A DNA stretch of 64,000 nucleotides, taken from assembly GCF_016859285.1 (NCBI RefSeq), contig NC_053411.1, positions 6,669,501-6,733,500 of the forward strand. Reading direction: 5' to 3'. Within the stretch, counting starts at the first letter, position 1. The number at the start of each line of letters is the position of its first letter. Origin of the DNA: Xiphias gladius. Its lineage: Eukaryota > Chordata > Actinopteri > Istiophoriformes > Xiphiidae. This document shows, one piece after another, positions 1-14,100 of this stretch. The notes beneath the pieces were generated by a model. The model made no database searches. It had not been told where the DNA came from and saw only the letters and a list, made by a program, of their open reading frames with translations. Position numbers and translations under genes: made by a program.

Positions 1-2362
1 AACAAAACTTTGTCAGGCTCCCCATCTGATCTGGAAACCAGCGGCAGATAAAGCCAAAAAATTCAAATTGTCCAATTTTTGCCATGGCTGTTTTTTTATC
101 GTCATCTTTGGTGTTTGATTTCTTCTCATCAAAAATTGATACCTAGTTGTTTATTATTATCTCCCACACCAATGTGAAAGCTGCAGAGCTGTAGAGCAGC
201 AGCAGGCCTAATTGCTGTTTTGAAAATGAATCAACACGCTCAGCTCCAGTTGATTTATCTGGTTGATGAATCCTCACAACAGCTCAACAAAAAATAAGAA
301 AACACTCCCATCAAGTAATTAATAGATAGATGTTTTATGCAAACAGCTTTCAGCGTGCAAACTAGCACCACCATTTCTAATTGCTAATTTAACCATGCAA
401 AAGAAATATCCATATAAGTAAATAGCCATGCATGATGTTGCCTGTCCTTGACATTTCCATCAGTGGCTGCCAGCAACAGTGGCGTTTCAAAGGGCTGCTG
501 ATCGGCTTCAGATAACTCCGTCAGGACCCAAAGGATGTTGTGTGAGCTCAAAGAGTGCTAAATCTCCCGTACCTGCATGAAACCTATCCTGCTGGTTAGC
601 GTTAGGATTTAAACATCTGTAAAAGCCACGAAAACCCTGCAGATATAGGAAAAGCACTACAGATGACGCAAGTGAATAAGGCTTTGTTGCACAGGCTAAA
701 AAGATGGTGAGTTGAAGCAGGGTGGGATAACAGGTATAATGGTTATGTGAAATATCGGTTTACATACTCCCTTTTAAAATAAGAAATAATCATCTATATT
801 GCAGAACAGCAAGTAGTCAATCTTTTTGCAACTAGGCTTTCTAGAGTACTTGCACCTAAAAATTTGCCTGATTATGCTATCCGCACACTGGTTACTATTT
901 ACCACATCAAAGTATGCTTTTGCATCCCTTCTTTTTCTGTGGAATAACATGGAAATGCATTTAAAATGCTCCCAGTGCTGTCTGCAAAAGAACATAAATA
1001 CACTGCTGCTTGTGTTTCATAATGTATTCAAAAAAAAGTGGGCCAATTCCACTGACAAAGGATGGAGTAAAGGAAAGTGAGTGAGATTGGAGTATAATTT
1101 TAAGGACATACTGAACCAGCCTTGTGAAGGTACAAAGAGGGGTTAAAGTAAGCTTTTAAATGTTAAAACTTGTGTTTGAGGTGAAAAAAACCGTCCAAAA
1201 ACAACAGGACAGAGTTCTTTTTTTCAGTTTCTTTTTTTTTTCAATATTAAAATTAATTCCATTAAATCTTCACATTTATTCTTTTAATCGTAAAGGCCTG
1301 GTCACATCTGCATTTATTAATTCATTTCAATGGACTAGCTGCAACTAACCGATTTTGCTCTGGGGGTAAAATAAATCTGTCTTGAATCTGTGAGTCTCTT
1401 GTGTCGAGTTCAAATTTATTGAAAAAAGTTGACATGTCAGTTTGTGCCGTAGACCAAAAAGCTAACCTTTGAGGGAATGTACAGCTGAAACGGGGGAAGC
1501 TATTTTAGCATAATAGCTGCATTACAACATTCTTTTTGATATAACCCTGCTTTGCTACCTAAAAAGAGCCGATGGTTTGCTGACAGTTCTCGGACAGGAG
1601 CTTGTACAAGTATGCCTCTTGTATAAACTGTGTTAAATTATTCTCCTTATTAGCAACTGACTTTGCTAACTGACAGTTAGCAAGCTACTTAGCTTGGAGA
1701 GCTAATGTGACCGATCCTGGTTGGTGGTTAGCTGGAGCTATACTAGTTCACTAGCAGCTAACAATGCGAGCACACTATGTCACTTAGCTTGTAGAACTGC
1801 AAAGATAGTTTGCAAAGATGCAAGCTGGAATTTTGCCGTGCCCATTTTGGTGAGACTAGGTTTTAATTTTAGGGAAAAAAATAAAGTTTGAGGAGTTCTT
1901 GTTCTGTTTGTTTCCATGAGAAATGCTAACAGTGCTAACTGTTTTGTGTTAAGAGTAACACAATGGTTAAAGTGAGTGATGTCAAAACAAAACTATTGTA
2001 GTATACTCTATGTTGCAACAGTGAAACACTGTGGACATATATTCACATGGTAAAAACTGGCACAAGTTACTGTTTCTGACAGAGACCCTGGTGTATTTTC
2101 CGGCTTAGATATCGTTGCTCTCATGTCCTTAGGCCGTGATGCTGTAATTTGTCAGAAAGGGCACATTGTCTATGCAATATGTAACATAACCCCAGTTGAG
2201 CCATTTGACGTGTTTATCTGTGTGTTTTTTTCATTTTAGTTTGTCCCGCATGTGTGTTTGGCCACATCATAATAATGAATGTATGGCAGACTCAGTTTTA
2301 AATGGGCTGTTTACTGTAAAACATTCACCTTCTCAGACAGACTGTATGTGAGAGATTGAATG

Positions 2363-2364
<2 letters not shown>

Positions 2365-2422
<58 letters not shown>
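2365..2422. repeat. (GT)n microsatellite
   Basis: Uninterrupted GT dinucleotides over about 58 bases, in non-coding DNA upstream of the first visible ppp2r5b exon. Confidence 0.98.
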
Positions 2423-2425
<3 letters not shown>

Positions 2426-4169
2426 GTGTGTGTAAGGGAGAGGCTGGCTGGATGGGCCTGGTATTAGGTTACAGAAGGCATGGAGTAGTTTTGGCTCTAT
2501 GATTGTCTCAGATCAATTAAGAGGGAGAGTGGGGGAGAAAGTGAGGCGGGTGATGAAAGAAATGGAGTGGATGAGGAAAGAGGAAGTGACTGAACATTAA
2601 GTTGACAGGTGGAGGAGGAACAGTGGGGGGAGGAGAGACTGCGAGATAAAGAATTCAAAAAAAAAAAAAAAAAACAACACAGAAGATGTTGCTGGGGACA
2701 TGGTGTAATGAAACGGCTAGCGATGCAATAACTACAACCGCTGCTGTGTCACCATAGAAAGAGATGATTCTTAAAGGTATACGCGGAAGCTTGGGCAAAT
2801 AAGCTCTCTGAATCAGCACAAGTTTCATCTTTGTGGATATTCACTATTAAATATGCTCTTGTGGTTCTGTGGCAGTGCAGGGCTGACTAAACAAAGAAAA
2901 TAAAATATTGGACATGCAGAGGTGACGTGTTGTGAATCAGTCTCTAAGGAAATTGTGAGGGAAGATTTTGTAGTAGATGGGATGAGATACTGAAAGCAGA
3001 GAATATGAACAAAAGTGAATTTTGCTGGACAGAAGCATTCTTCCAGGTGGCAATGAATCACAGCCAGCTTAAGAAAACGTGCTTGGCCTTAATCAGAGAC
3101 AAGAATATGTGAGATTTTTATTTTCATTTATCACACCTTGTTGTTTGTGACATGTAGCAGCAGCAGTGTGGAAAGCACCATGCCTGATGTCTACGCTGTA
3201 GAGCAAACCAACAGATTATTATTCAGCAAGTGACGGGTACAAAGCTGCTAATCAAATGTTGAAGATGTCTCCAGCTGGGATAACCGTCACCAATATTTGT
3301 TTACGAACTGTCTCCAATTTGTGTTTACACAGCAAATATTGCTATCAAAGGAGAATTTTAATATCTTATATTCCTGAAAGTCATTTTGTGGTCAAGGAGA
3401 ATTTGGACTTTTAGAAAAAAAAGAGAAATGAAGTAGTCTGATTTTATTGATACGAATTGAAATCTATTGATAGTGATTCAGCTGATTATAGGTAAATTAA
3501 GTGACAAAAAATTGCAGGCAATAGATATGAACAACAGCCTTTAATACCAAGATGGTCCCTGTTCTTTATGGTGTGTGTTGGAAATGTTTATAATTAGTAA
3601 CACTGGATTATTTAAAGATTGGTTTAGCGCACCACTTAATCTTTTGCCATGATTTATCCCTCTCTTACAGCCTTTTTTCACAGAGAGAAGTGGAGTTTTC
3701 TGTCTACGCACCCACTGAATATGCATATAAAGTCTTCCTGCCATGTTTCGAAATCCACTGCCATCAAAGTACAACGCAGTTTTTAAGCAAAGGTCTTCAG
3801 ATATAGTAGCTGTCGCTTTCATTGTTATTCCTTAATGAGCTTAACTTCAGTCGTTTATATTTTTCAGATGGTAGGCATCTTAATTTGGAATAGAACTCTC
3901 TTAATAGGGAGGATCAAAAATTCTGGAGACTGGCATTTTAATGATGTCTTGTTTTATGGTGCTCAGAATTCCATAACAGTGTTTTGGCGTAAAAAATAGA
4001 AGAAAAAGCTAATTGTCACATTTTTAAAAACTAGAAGTCTGCCAATAAGCACAAACTTCCATCAACACTGAATCCAAGGACAGAAGTTCCATACTTAGGT
4101 CACGTGAAGACAACTGAGCCGACTTCACTTTGTTGATGAAGATCATGAGATGTGGTTGAAAGCTTTGAG

Positions 4170-4660
4170 TTAAAGCTGCATTAAGTGATTTTTTTTCATT
4201 TGGAGGCATCTTATCAAGATGTTAACAACATCAAGTTGATATGGCAAACAGGTTAGCAAAAAGTCGTTTAGTTACAAATCCAGCAGATACAGAGCAACAT
4301 TATTTGGAGCATTCATTTGGAGCCGTGTTTCTGTCGGTCTGATGAATATGAATCCAATATTCACTCAGCTCTGTCTCCCAACTCCTGAGAAATATAACTA
4401 CATTTTTAGCTGCCGAATACTTTACTTTGTACGCTAGCTATTCACTAACTTTTTCTTTCTGCTGTTTGGTGCTGGGCAGGTAGCATAACAACAACAAGCT
4501 GCTGTCAGCTGAAAGATGCCAAAAAGCTCCATACAGCTGAGGGGAACTGCGGAGTTGGGTGATAATTCTCAGTGGCTTTGTCACTATGAGGGACCACTTT
4601 CACATTACACAGTCATTTGATCCATTGTTAAACTAAAAACAATGATAAGTGCAGCTTTAA
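4170..4660. mobile_element. Short terminal-inverted-repeat element, family A copy 1 (MITE-like)
   Basis: The left end begins TTAAAGCTGCATTAAGTGAT and the right end, read on the other strand, begins TTAAAGCTGCACTTATCATT. The 491-bp element has no coding capacity. Its interior matches three other places in this window: about 7130-7453, and in opposite orientation about 23964-24428 and 33086-33623. Shared internal landmarks are a segment resembling CAGCTGAGGGGAACTGC and a nearby stretch describing a CTATGAGGGACCA-like motif. This is what a non-autonomous DNA transposon looks like. The superfamily was not determined because target-site duplications are not clear. Confidence 0.75.
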
Positions 4661-6193
4661 CCATACCTTAACCATTGTTTATTTGCCACAAGTTGATTTT
4701 GTCCCCACAAATATCCCATAAAATTTGGAATCCATCTCTCTTTTTGTTATTTTTGAAGGTAAAGTGGAAATTCCCTATCTAGATAAGTATCAAAATATAA
4801 TGAATTGTTCCTTGGCCCAGAACCGATCTGTGTTCCAAATGTCATAAAAATCTGTTCATAATTTGGCGAGATCTTCTGCTGACGGACAGACAAGCTAACT
4901 CAGAGGAATGAAACATGACATCCTCATCAGAGAACACAAACCTGTGCTTGTTTTATTTCCAGTTCTGTCAGCAGGATAGATGTGATTATCTGACAGATAA
5001 AACTCTATTCAAATGTTATATGCTCATACCAGGCCAGTTTCATTACCTATTCTTGGTAACATCACCAAGTGGCTTCTTCCAAGAATTTCCTGCTCTAATT
5101 CAAAGCAGCGGGATGGTTCGTCCTGTTCTTTCTCGGCAGGTAAATTTCTGTTAGCTCGTCAGTCGTTCTTGAAAAACTGAAGACGGCTGACCGGAGGAGG
5201 ACATAGTCAATCATACGTGATAGCATCCCTCCTCGTCTCTCTTTCAAATCATGCTTTTTATGAGCAGGGTAATGGATAATGTGTTGTACATACTTCCTAG
5301 ACAGTTTGTCATGTTGTGGTTACATTGTGTGTTATTAGGAGGATGAGATTATTTAGACATGGACTTTACAGCGCGTCACTTAAACCCCTTAAGGTGAAAT
5401 TTCTACTGCCCTGACTTCTACACTGCATGGGGGCTCACTTCTGATAGCTGCTGTAGCTCATTCTACTATTTATAACTGTGTCTTTCTCTTCTTTATCTGC
5501 CTCTATCCCTTTCCGTCTCTTTCTCCCCTTTCCCCTCCCTCCCCATCTTCCTCTCTGCGTCACTGTATCTGTGCATTGAGCATCAGTGTGTGCTTAATGA
5601 CAGAGGTGCAGAGGCGGTTTGGATGGCAGCTAAAACAGAAGCCGTCCTCCTCTCTTTCTGTCTCTCTCGGTCACACACTCAGCCCCAAACAGAATAACTG
5701 TTATTTAAAGACTAGAGCTGTGCTTAGTCATTCAAAAAAAAGCCTCCGAGAGATGGATGGGTGGATGAGAGGAAGGGAACGATGGAGGGAGTGAAGAGAG
5801 GGGGCAAGGGAGCAAAAGAAGGGAGGTTCCTAGTGATGGAAAGATGTGAGAGAAGCAGAGGAGGAGGAATGGCATGATGTCATCTTTTAACCCTATACCG
5901 CTCCCCTCTCCTCCCTCCTGTTTCCTCCCCAGATTCATCCTCTTCTCCTCTCTGTGTCTCTCTCCAGCGGAACTATATTTAGAGTTTTGCAGCTGTGTAT
6001 GTGTGTGTTGGTGTTTTGATGCAGGGTGCTTGGCAATGCTCAGTCGTATATGTTACTGCTCCTTTTACCGAATGGATCCACCCCTCTCCTCTCTCCTCAC
6101 CATCTTTTCTATGTCAGATGCTGTCTTTTCCCTCTCTGTGGTTCAGCTCGTCTTTTTTTCATTGCCTCCCTCTGTTCCTCCTCTGTCTTTTTA

Positions 6194-6700
6194 AAGGATG
6201 AGTCTGGAGATGTTCTATATTTTTCTTATGGTCAACAAAACCCATTGAAACGATCAAAACTAAAAATTAATTGACCACTAGCAAGTGTTGTTTACGTATC
6301 CAAAGCCTGATATTGTTTATTCCTCAATGCCATAGAGCCCCATTGTTGTTTAAAAACTATTAAACTGACATGTTCTGTCATTACGATGTGCATAATCATA
6401 AACATACACCGTCCTGCTGCTGTAAATACTTGCTAGAGCACCAAATTTATATTAATTTGCAGTTGAAAATAGTTCCCAACAAATGCACCATTTACTCCTG
6501 TTCTGTAACGTTTGTGAAAAATTACAGTGCCCAGCTGTTTTAGGAAATAACTTATCCTTTTTTTAAAGATGAAAATATACATTTGCGACACATTTTAAAA
6601 GGTTTACATCACTAGCAGGAACCAGTGGGCTTTGGGCTGATTCCCATAGACAGACTGAAGTTAAAGTTAGAGAAAAAACTGATTATAAAACACATTGGTG
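6194..6700. repeat. Dispersed repeat, family B copy 1
   Basis: About 250 bases here (roughly 6329-6560) match 44850-45110 in the same orientation, including TTGAAAATAGTTCCCAACAA and a following TTTTAGGAAATAACTTATCC-like segment. The left edge (TTTTAAAGGATGAGTCTGG) is an inverted match to the right edge of the other copy, so the element may have inverted ends. The right boundary is approximate. No coding capacity was seen. Confidence 0.6.
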
Positions 6701-7129
6701 TTTTTTAATAAATGGTATAAATGCAATATTTTGTCATTTCAAATTTTAATTATTTGAGGTTTTAAAAGGAAAGTAGTCTGCTAATCTGATTAAGTTCATT
6801 CTGGGGAAGATCATTTCTCACCAGACTCCACTTAAAATCTGGCAATGTAATATTTTCCTATTCATGAACAAATGATATCATACAGCACTCTTCCCATCCA
6901 TTTATGTATCTATAAAAATTATCATGAGTCAATAAGTAGCTTTCTTAATTGCATTTGTGACCTGTCTCCCCAGGGACTTCAAACAATGTCAAGAACGGTT
7001 TTCAGACTTTTTTTATTAGCCCTATTTCATTGGACTCCAGTGAGCAAAACATACTTTTGTACACCTCACAAGAATCATTACACAATTGTCTTTACACTAT
7101 TCACTTTCCTTTAGCTTTGTTTTTGGTCT

Positions 7130-7453
7130 CAATGTTAGCTAGTTCCTCACTTTGCCAGTTTGGCGTTTAGTGCTGGCAAAGGTAGTGTAAAATGGGTTTA
7201 TCAGAGCCTTTTTGCTGTAAACAGATGCCTGCATATGGAAACCACATTGCTGAGAGTGAGCCAAAACAGTAACAATGCAGGCCATAAAACTAAAACAATC
7301 GACTGAAAGACGGTAAAACGCTCTGTAGAGCTGCGGGGAACTGCAGTTGGGTGGTAATTCCCTTTGAGTTTGTCGCTAAGCGTGACCCCTTAGATTAGAT
7401 TAATTGTTAATAAAAATATTGAATTTGAAAAAAACGTATTTGTGCAGCTTTAA
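7130..7453. mobile_element. Family A element, copy 2, apparently lacking one end
   Basis: The right end ATTTGTGCAGCTTTAA and the interior (GCTGCGGGGAACTGCAGTTG and flanking sequence) match the element at 4170-4660 in the same orientation. No matching left inverted repeat was found, so this copy appears truncated or diverged on that side and its start is approximate. Confidence 0.6.
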
Positions 7454-8410
7454 AAAGAAAAAGTTTTTCATATAACGAGTAAAGGGGTACAGAAGACAAA
7501 ACTAATTAATTTCTCTTTGTAGGCATGCATTTGGAGGTTTGTTTGTTCACATAATCACTTGAAGAACACTGATATTAAGGATAGTAATACAAAGCCCTAG
7601 CTGCTTTTGTAATAGTACTGATAGCTTACTGTTTATAATTAATTAAATGAAGAGTGTAATTGCTTTTCTGCATTGTGTTTTGTATGCCTGCTGTACCTAA
7701 CTGTTTTGACATGCTTTTATAATTGTGGTAATGCAACTTTAGTAATGGTGTGCCATGCTGACGGTAAGAATTTAAATCTCAAGGGACCTTCTGAGTTAAT
7801 AAAGGTGAAATAAATAAAGACGTAAAATTTAACTACATGCATTCAGTGTTGCATTTAAAATTTTATAGTCACAGGCCGGCTCAGCAGTTATTCAAAATAC
7901 CAATTTGGATTGTCGGAAACATGAAAATAGCTCAGTCATAAATGACTCACTTGCTGTGATTAAGGTCTCAGTTAATATTCTAATCACTGCACTGACATGA
8001 TATTAAAAGCTGCTTTGAATGAATGAGCCTGGAGTGACCTGCATTGACCTAATAATAGCACAGCCAAAAGGAAACCTGAAATTCACTTCACTCAGTGATA
8101 CCTCAGTTTGGTGTCTCTACTCTCTCATAATGCACCGAGTTTGTGTGTTTCATTTTCTTTTCCTTCACTCTCCCACACTTGGTCTCCAGGACCCAACAAG
8201 TCCCTACATTCCCTTCATCTTCCCTCTCCTTTTCTCACCTCCTTTTTCACTCTCTTTCCCCTCAACAGTCATATACAGTTTATCTTTGCTTTCATCTTTT
8301 CACCTCACACTATTCTTTTTTCTCAGTCCCAGCAGCACATCTTCATACAATTACTCTCCATTAAAAATGGATTAGATTTCACCTTCACAGTCTGTCTATT
8401 GAGGGAGAAC

Positions 8411-8424
8411 GGGGGGGGGGGGGG
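8411..8424. repeat. Poly-G run of 14
   Basis: Fourteen consecutive G residues in intronic or intergenic DNA. Such runs can form G-quadruplex-like structure and are often miscounted in sequencing. Confidence 0.95.
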
Positions 8425-10998
8425 CTTTAAGAAATCAGGAGAGGCTGAAGAGATAGGAAGTATATAAAGGGGTAGATTAGGGAGGTGCAAAGCAAGGAGG
8501 GGAACAGGAAACTAGAGAAGGAGAGAAAAATAATAGAAGAGGGAAAGAGGTAGAGGAGTGATAGAGGGTCAGAAGGATAAAAAGATTGAAGCTTCAGGTA
8601 TTCAACCAGGCAGAAGACATGATTACAGAGGGGGGTTGTGGTCACCTTGCAGATTTAAACTTGAATTTATTCTTTCAGCAAGGTCAGAGGCAGTAGTTCA
8701 CCTTCTTAAACTTTTCACACTTGTTTTTCATCACAAATAGTCAGAAAATTGTGTGAATTTTTCTATCACACAATAGTCCAGTCACTGGGAAATGGCTGCA
8801 ATTCAAGAACAAATTGACCGCTCAGTACAGCTCAGTGGACAGGCTCATAGATGCCAACACTGGATGTAAAATGGGCATAAAGGAAGGTAAATAAAAGTCA
8901 CAGAGAACGTTTATGCAGGTTACGTCATGAATGCTGACTGGACAAAAAAACAAGAAGCAAATCAGAAAATTAGGATTATAATCTTGCATTTAAATTATTC
9001 TTGTAAGTAGTTCCATAACACCAATCTGGTGAAATGGAACTTTATCAAACAGATACTTTATCACATCACCATCCAAAAGTACTGACAGTATAGTTAGACA
9101 TAATTGATAAAATAAAAGGCCACTTTCAACAGTCTCAAAAGAGTGTGTTTAATGTTCCCAAACACATCAAGCAAAGGGCAGTCCTTGTCTTTTGTTGTGC
9201 AGCTCTGTGCCAAAGGGAGCAGATGGTCCTGGCGTGCCCACATGTGGTGAGGGGGTCTGGGGCTGGAAGAGCTCCAATCAGCCCCTCTTACCCCCCCTGT
9301 GATTCCCACCTGGGGGTTAAGAAGGGTTAAATCTAATCTGCTCCTTCTGTGTTAGTGTATGTGTGTGTGTTGGAGAGAGCCTTGGATCATCCTCCTTCCA
9401 ACTGCACAGTTAGTCTAGACTGACTTCCCAGCCATTGTATCCTCTTGGTAAAGCTGTATTGTCTTGCTCTTACAGAGGGACATTATTTGTACAAGGCTAT
9501 AAGTGCGTTTGTTACAAGGTACACGTATAGAGTCTAATGCTATCCAATACTTCTTACTGAAAATATGAGCATACAGTGGCAGAAACTGAAAAACCTCTGT
9601 CCAGACCTCAATAGGTTTTTTGTGTACAGAAGCCCAACTAAAGTTGCAAAGGCTTTCTATTTTGCATGTAAAACTGTTTATTATGGACATTTCCAGTGCT
9701 ATAAAGATATAAGAAGACGGTCTTTTAAAGTCCTTACAAGTTGTACTTAACGTTTTTGTTAATGGTTAATAAATCCTTATACATCAATTGCAAGGCATTA
9801 GTAAGAATTACTAAGACTAACGTTTGGATTGTTAGGTTGTAAAAATGGCTGCTGAACTGTAACAAACCATAAACCATTATTGAACAACTTGTCAATTCTT
9901 TCGAAATTTGGGGGGGGTTATTAGAAACGGTCAACAAGATGATGAGGGCTATCATTCTCAACCTCAGCATTTGTACAAATGATACTTTCGAATTCCATCT
10001 TTACCTACAGTAAAGTTTGGATTTAGCCTTGAGCATCATGCCAGTCATCACAATTTTTCGGTTTTTCCACTAGTCATGGGAGGTTTGTGTTATTTTCTCT
10101 CTGTATATACTGGGTCTCTCTAAATGCGCAGAGTATTTTGAGTATTGGGTGTTGCGTACCTTACAGTTCAAGACACACCATCATGATGGCCAACGGGGTG
10201 GTCGGGCTTTTCCTGAGTATTTTTATATCATTTATCTAAATATAGATCAGTATGTTACCAAACTCACATACATCACACTTATACAGGGATCTGGATGGAT
10301 ATTTCACTGCTATATTTAGCTATTGAGTCACCGATCATTGGGTTACCCAGAAAAAGAACCAAGCATTCCCATTTGGCTGCTGTCAGAACCTGTAACTGTC
10401 TATTATGGTGTTTACTTCATTTTCTAACTTTTTTGCATGACGATTTACAGGCGGAGTTTCACACCCCCTTAAACCCGTGGAATCAATTTAAAACTCATTG
10501 TACTTGTTCAGTAATCCATGGTTATCAGCCACTTTCTCAACATCTGTGAAAAGTGGCGTTTACAGAGGTACAAGGTTTTAATCTGACGGTCTGCAGCAGG
10601 GTGTCTCATTGTGACAAACAGGTCTGGAGAACGAATCTGACAGGTAATAGGACTGAGATACGACACAGCCCTCTGGAAGAAGGTGTGTGTGTTGATGTGT
10701 GTGTATGGATGCCAACCCGTGTGTGTGTGTGGGCGTGTACAAATGTGTTCGTAGAGTAATAGTCTATTCTCTTGCCCTCATTACTTTTGAGAGAAGATGT
10801 AGCCTGTAGAATACATCTCTGTATACTCCGGCTTGCTTTCTCACACTCCCACTTTGTCAAATGATTCACTACCAAACACAAAGCACCTTTCAGGAACACC
10901 ATCGGATCTGGCTGAGCTGCATCACCTTTTTCGGTCCTTTAACCTCCTTGTCTAACTCTTTCTCTCCCTTTCTTTCTTCCTACCTCTCAATCATTCAG

Positions 10999-11195
10999 AC
11001 GCCCCGGTGGCAGAGTTACACGACCTGTTCTGTAAGAAGCTGCAGCAGTGCTGCGTGCTGTTTGATTTTCTGGACTGCGTGGCCGACCTGAAGGGGAAGG
11101 AGATCAAACGTGCAGCACTCAACGAGCTGGTGGAGAGTGTGGCAACTAGCAGAGGAGTCCTCATAGAGCCTCTCTACCCAGAGGCTATAAAGATG
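10999..11195 (+). CDS. ppp2r5b: ppp2r5b coding exon (first visible)
   Basis: Acceptor TCATTCAG before 10999 and donor ATG|GTAGG after 11195. The exon starts with the last two bases of a codon (probably Asp). It encodes [13 protein letters not shown] through [20 protein letters not shown] to [12 protein letters not shown], the first helices of the B56 HEAT-like repeat array. Confidence 0.93.
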
Positions 11196-14100
11196 GTAGG
11201 AGGGGAGGAGAAGGGATTTTAAGGGATGAAACAATGGGGGAAAGACAAATGGGTAAATGCTAAGTATCCAACATCTGAGCACAGATGGTGACAAACAATG
11301 GTCATGGTGGATGAGAAAATGGATCAATAGTTAAATGGATGGAGGGAGAAGAAATATTGAAGGCCAGAAACACACTTCCTCAGGTGAATCAATCCTCATC
11401 AAATGCAACACCTGGAGGCTCTATCCAGGTCAAGAAAAGAGATTAGGAGAGAAGGAGGGTATGGGGAATGAAGGAGAAAAAGAGAGAAGGTAGACAGTGT
11501 GCTATCCAGCTGAGGAGCTCTTGTGGAGTCACCAGAAGCTATAAACAAAGGTGGTAAGAGAGGAGAGGAGAAGAGAAAGGAAGATAAGGGTGGATAGATA
11601 AAGGGAGGAAAAGGGAGATTAAATGTTTGCAAAGGTGGTTAAGAAGCAATAGGCTGCATGGATGACGAGAAAGAGAGACTGAAAGGAAAGATAGAGTGGA
11701 ATTTGGTAGAGAGTGCAGACACCAACACAGAGCCCCAGAGATCCCAAGGGAATAAAGAGGTGGAGAGGAAGAAGGGATTGAGAAAAGAAGGGAAAGCGGG
11801 CAGAGGATATAGCTTATGTTATGGAGTGACGATATGCAGAGGATGTGAAAATACCAAGAGGATGAAGGATGGGTTGGAAAGAGAGTAGATGAAATGTTTA
11901 ATGAGCGGCTACAAGCTTAAAAAAACGCAAATTATTAGGTGACCAATGATGAACTAGTGGATCATACTGTAAACGCCATCGCTAGCTAGCAAGGCTAAAA
12001 ACACCAGTGTGTCTAATTTGAACATAAAGCCTCATGAACATTAGATACAAAAGAGATATGCATAAGATAATGAAAGAAAGACTAAAGGGTGAGAGACGGG
12101 CTGGGGAATGGGAAGGAAAGTGAGTTAAGAAAGCTCTGAAAGAAGGGGGATGGAAAGATGATAGGATGGGTGAGGTATGAATGATGAATGGTTAAGAGAG
12201 TATCTATGCAGTGTATTCACTTAAATAGGTTTTAAGTGTTCAGAGTAAGAGTAGGTGAGGTTTACATGGTCACGTGAAATTACACCTTGTCCTCCTGCAG
12301 TGAGAAGTTTAACTAATACAGACAGACGTGTGGAGAGTAAGTAAGGATTGGGGAAAAAAATGCTACTGAATAAAGGGGCATTGGGATATACCATGTTTGC
12401 TTTTTGCCATCTAGTTTGTGCACTAAATGGCCAGTGGAAATGCATTTGTTGAATAAATCATGACATAGCGAGCAGTCAGGTTGCATGACTTATCGGCTGT
12501 TCTTATAACACAGTCTGGGAACAGCATCAAATATGGCCGACAATAGCTGAAGTTGTCTATGATAGCCCAGAAACCAAAAACAGTTAGCGAAGACCACAAT
12601 GTTTTTTTCAAAAAACATTTGTGTTTCTTATCCTGATGCGAAAGTTTCTTCTTTTGATTGGACATTTGTCATTTGCTATTGTAGTGCAATACTGCCCCCC
12701 ACCTAACATAACTGTGTTTTACCTATTTTATTTGCTAGATTCATCTGATAGAAATCCACCCAACTTCCCCTTAATATGGGACTCTTCTATTCATACACTT
12801 AAATTAGCGTGAATGTAATGTATGATATTTGGTTCTTGCTAATCTCTCTTTCTACCTCTCTACCTCTTCCCTTTTCACTTCACTTCTCTCTGTGACTTCT
12901 TTTTCCCTTATCCCCTCCTGTATCCATTTCCCTCAAACCCCCCCCCACAAATTTTCATCTTTTCCACCACATATTTTCTTCCTGCTCTTCCCATTACTAT
13001 CCTCCCCTCGTCCTCCATGTCTGTGGTTTTCCAGATCTCGGTAAATATCTTCCGGACTCTCCCACCCAGCGAGAATCCAGAGTTTGACCCCGAGGAAGAT
13101 GAGCCGACACTGGAAGCCTCCTGGCCGCATCTGCAGGTACATCATATAGACACAAATTCATGTTGTGATAAAATTATGACCATATTTACATACTTTAAAT
13201 ACATTTCTCTTGCGGAGGTAAAGGAAGAAAAGAACAGTTGCTCTTGGAAAGGATATGTTCAGAAAAATGGGTTGACTTTGGCATTTTTTTTCCAAAAAAC
13301 AGTTTGGGAGTTGTTGTGATGCACTTGCTTTGTTATTTAGGTGAAACACAATGCAGTGTCAGTAAGTGCCATGAAAAATGGGCCCTACCTTATATTCTAT
13401 AATATATTTTGGAGGGCGGACAATGCCGTAATATACACAACTCCCACCAGGTGTTGCTTTTAATGCAGCATTCAGTATTTATCTGCACATAAACACACGG
13501 TACCTGAGCCTGAGGTCCTTTGGATCAGTTCAAGCAGCTGCTTAAAGCAAGATTTTAGGAAAACATAACTGTTTTATTGGCCTGAAACACAAAATGGAGC
13601 TCTGGCAAAGAAGAACTCCTAAACAGACTTGTTAGGGTTCCCAGATGAAATTTGGGTGTGGTGTACAGTCATACAGTAAGCAGGTGAAGTTTTCTAATGT
13701 TCCCTTTTAAGATTTCAGATTTTTTAAGAAGTCACCTCTTGCTGCCATTTGTAGCAATCATGAATAAATCATGCTATGTTGCCTAAAGCAGCTTTATAAA
13801 AAAAATTGTCCACCATTTTGAAAAATACCCTTATTTGATTTCCTGCAGAGAGTTAGATGAGAAGACTGATAATCCCCTCACACCTATCTGGTCAATATAA
13901 AGCCACAGCGTGCAGCCTGTTAGCTTAGCTTAGCATTAAGACCGGAAACAGAGAGAAACAGTTAGCCTCACCAGTACCCTCTAAGGTTTACTAATTAACA
14001 GTTTTTATCTCATTAGTTTATTCCGTATGAAGACTGAAGTGTTAAATGACATTTTGTGGTTTTACAGGGCGTAATGTGTAAGAAGCAAACAGAATGCAAA

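Larger units (their letters stand above)
1..10998. other. ppp2r5b: Non-coding region, probable intron upstream of the first visible ppp2r5b exon
   Basis: No exon-like segment could be supported here. The first recognisable ppp2r5b exon opens in the middle of a codon at 10999, so at least one coding exon encoding the N-terminus must lie further 5'. I searched for the conserved stretch that normally precedes this exon and did not find it, so the intron seems to extend past the left edge of the window. The region holds a (GT)n tract at 2365-2422, a poly-G run at 8411-8424, polypyrimidine stretches around 5.5-6.2 and 8.1-8.3 kb, and three dispersed repeats listed separately. Confidence 0.6.

Noticed and set aside
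5874..6201. Open frames in pyrimidine-rich DNA
   Set aside because: Low-complexity Ser, Leu and Phe translations with no splice-site support or known domain.
8019..8467. Open frames of 118-119 codons near 8.0-8.5 kb
   Set aside because: Polypyrimidine tract translations with no homology that I can recognise and no conserved start context.
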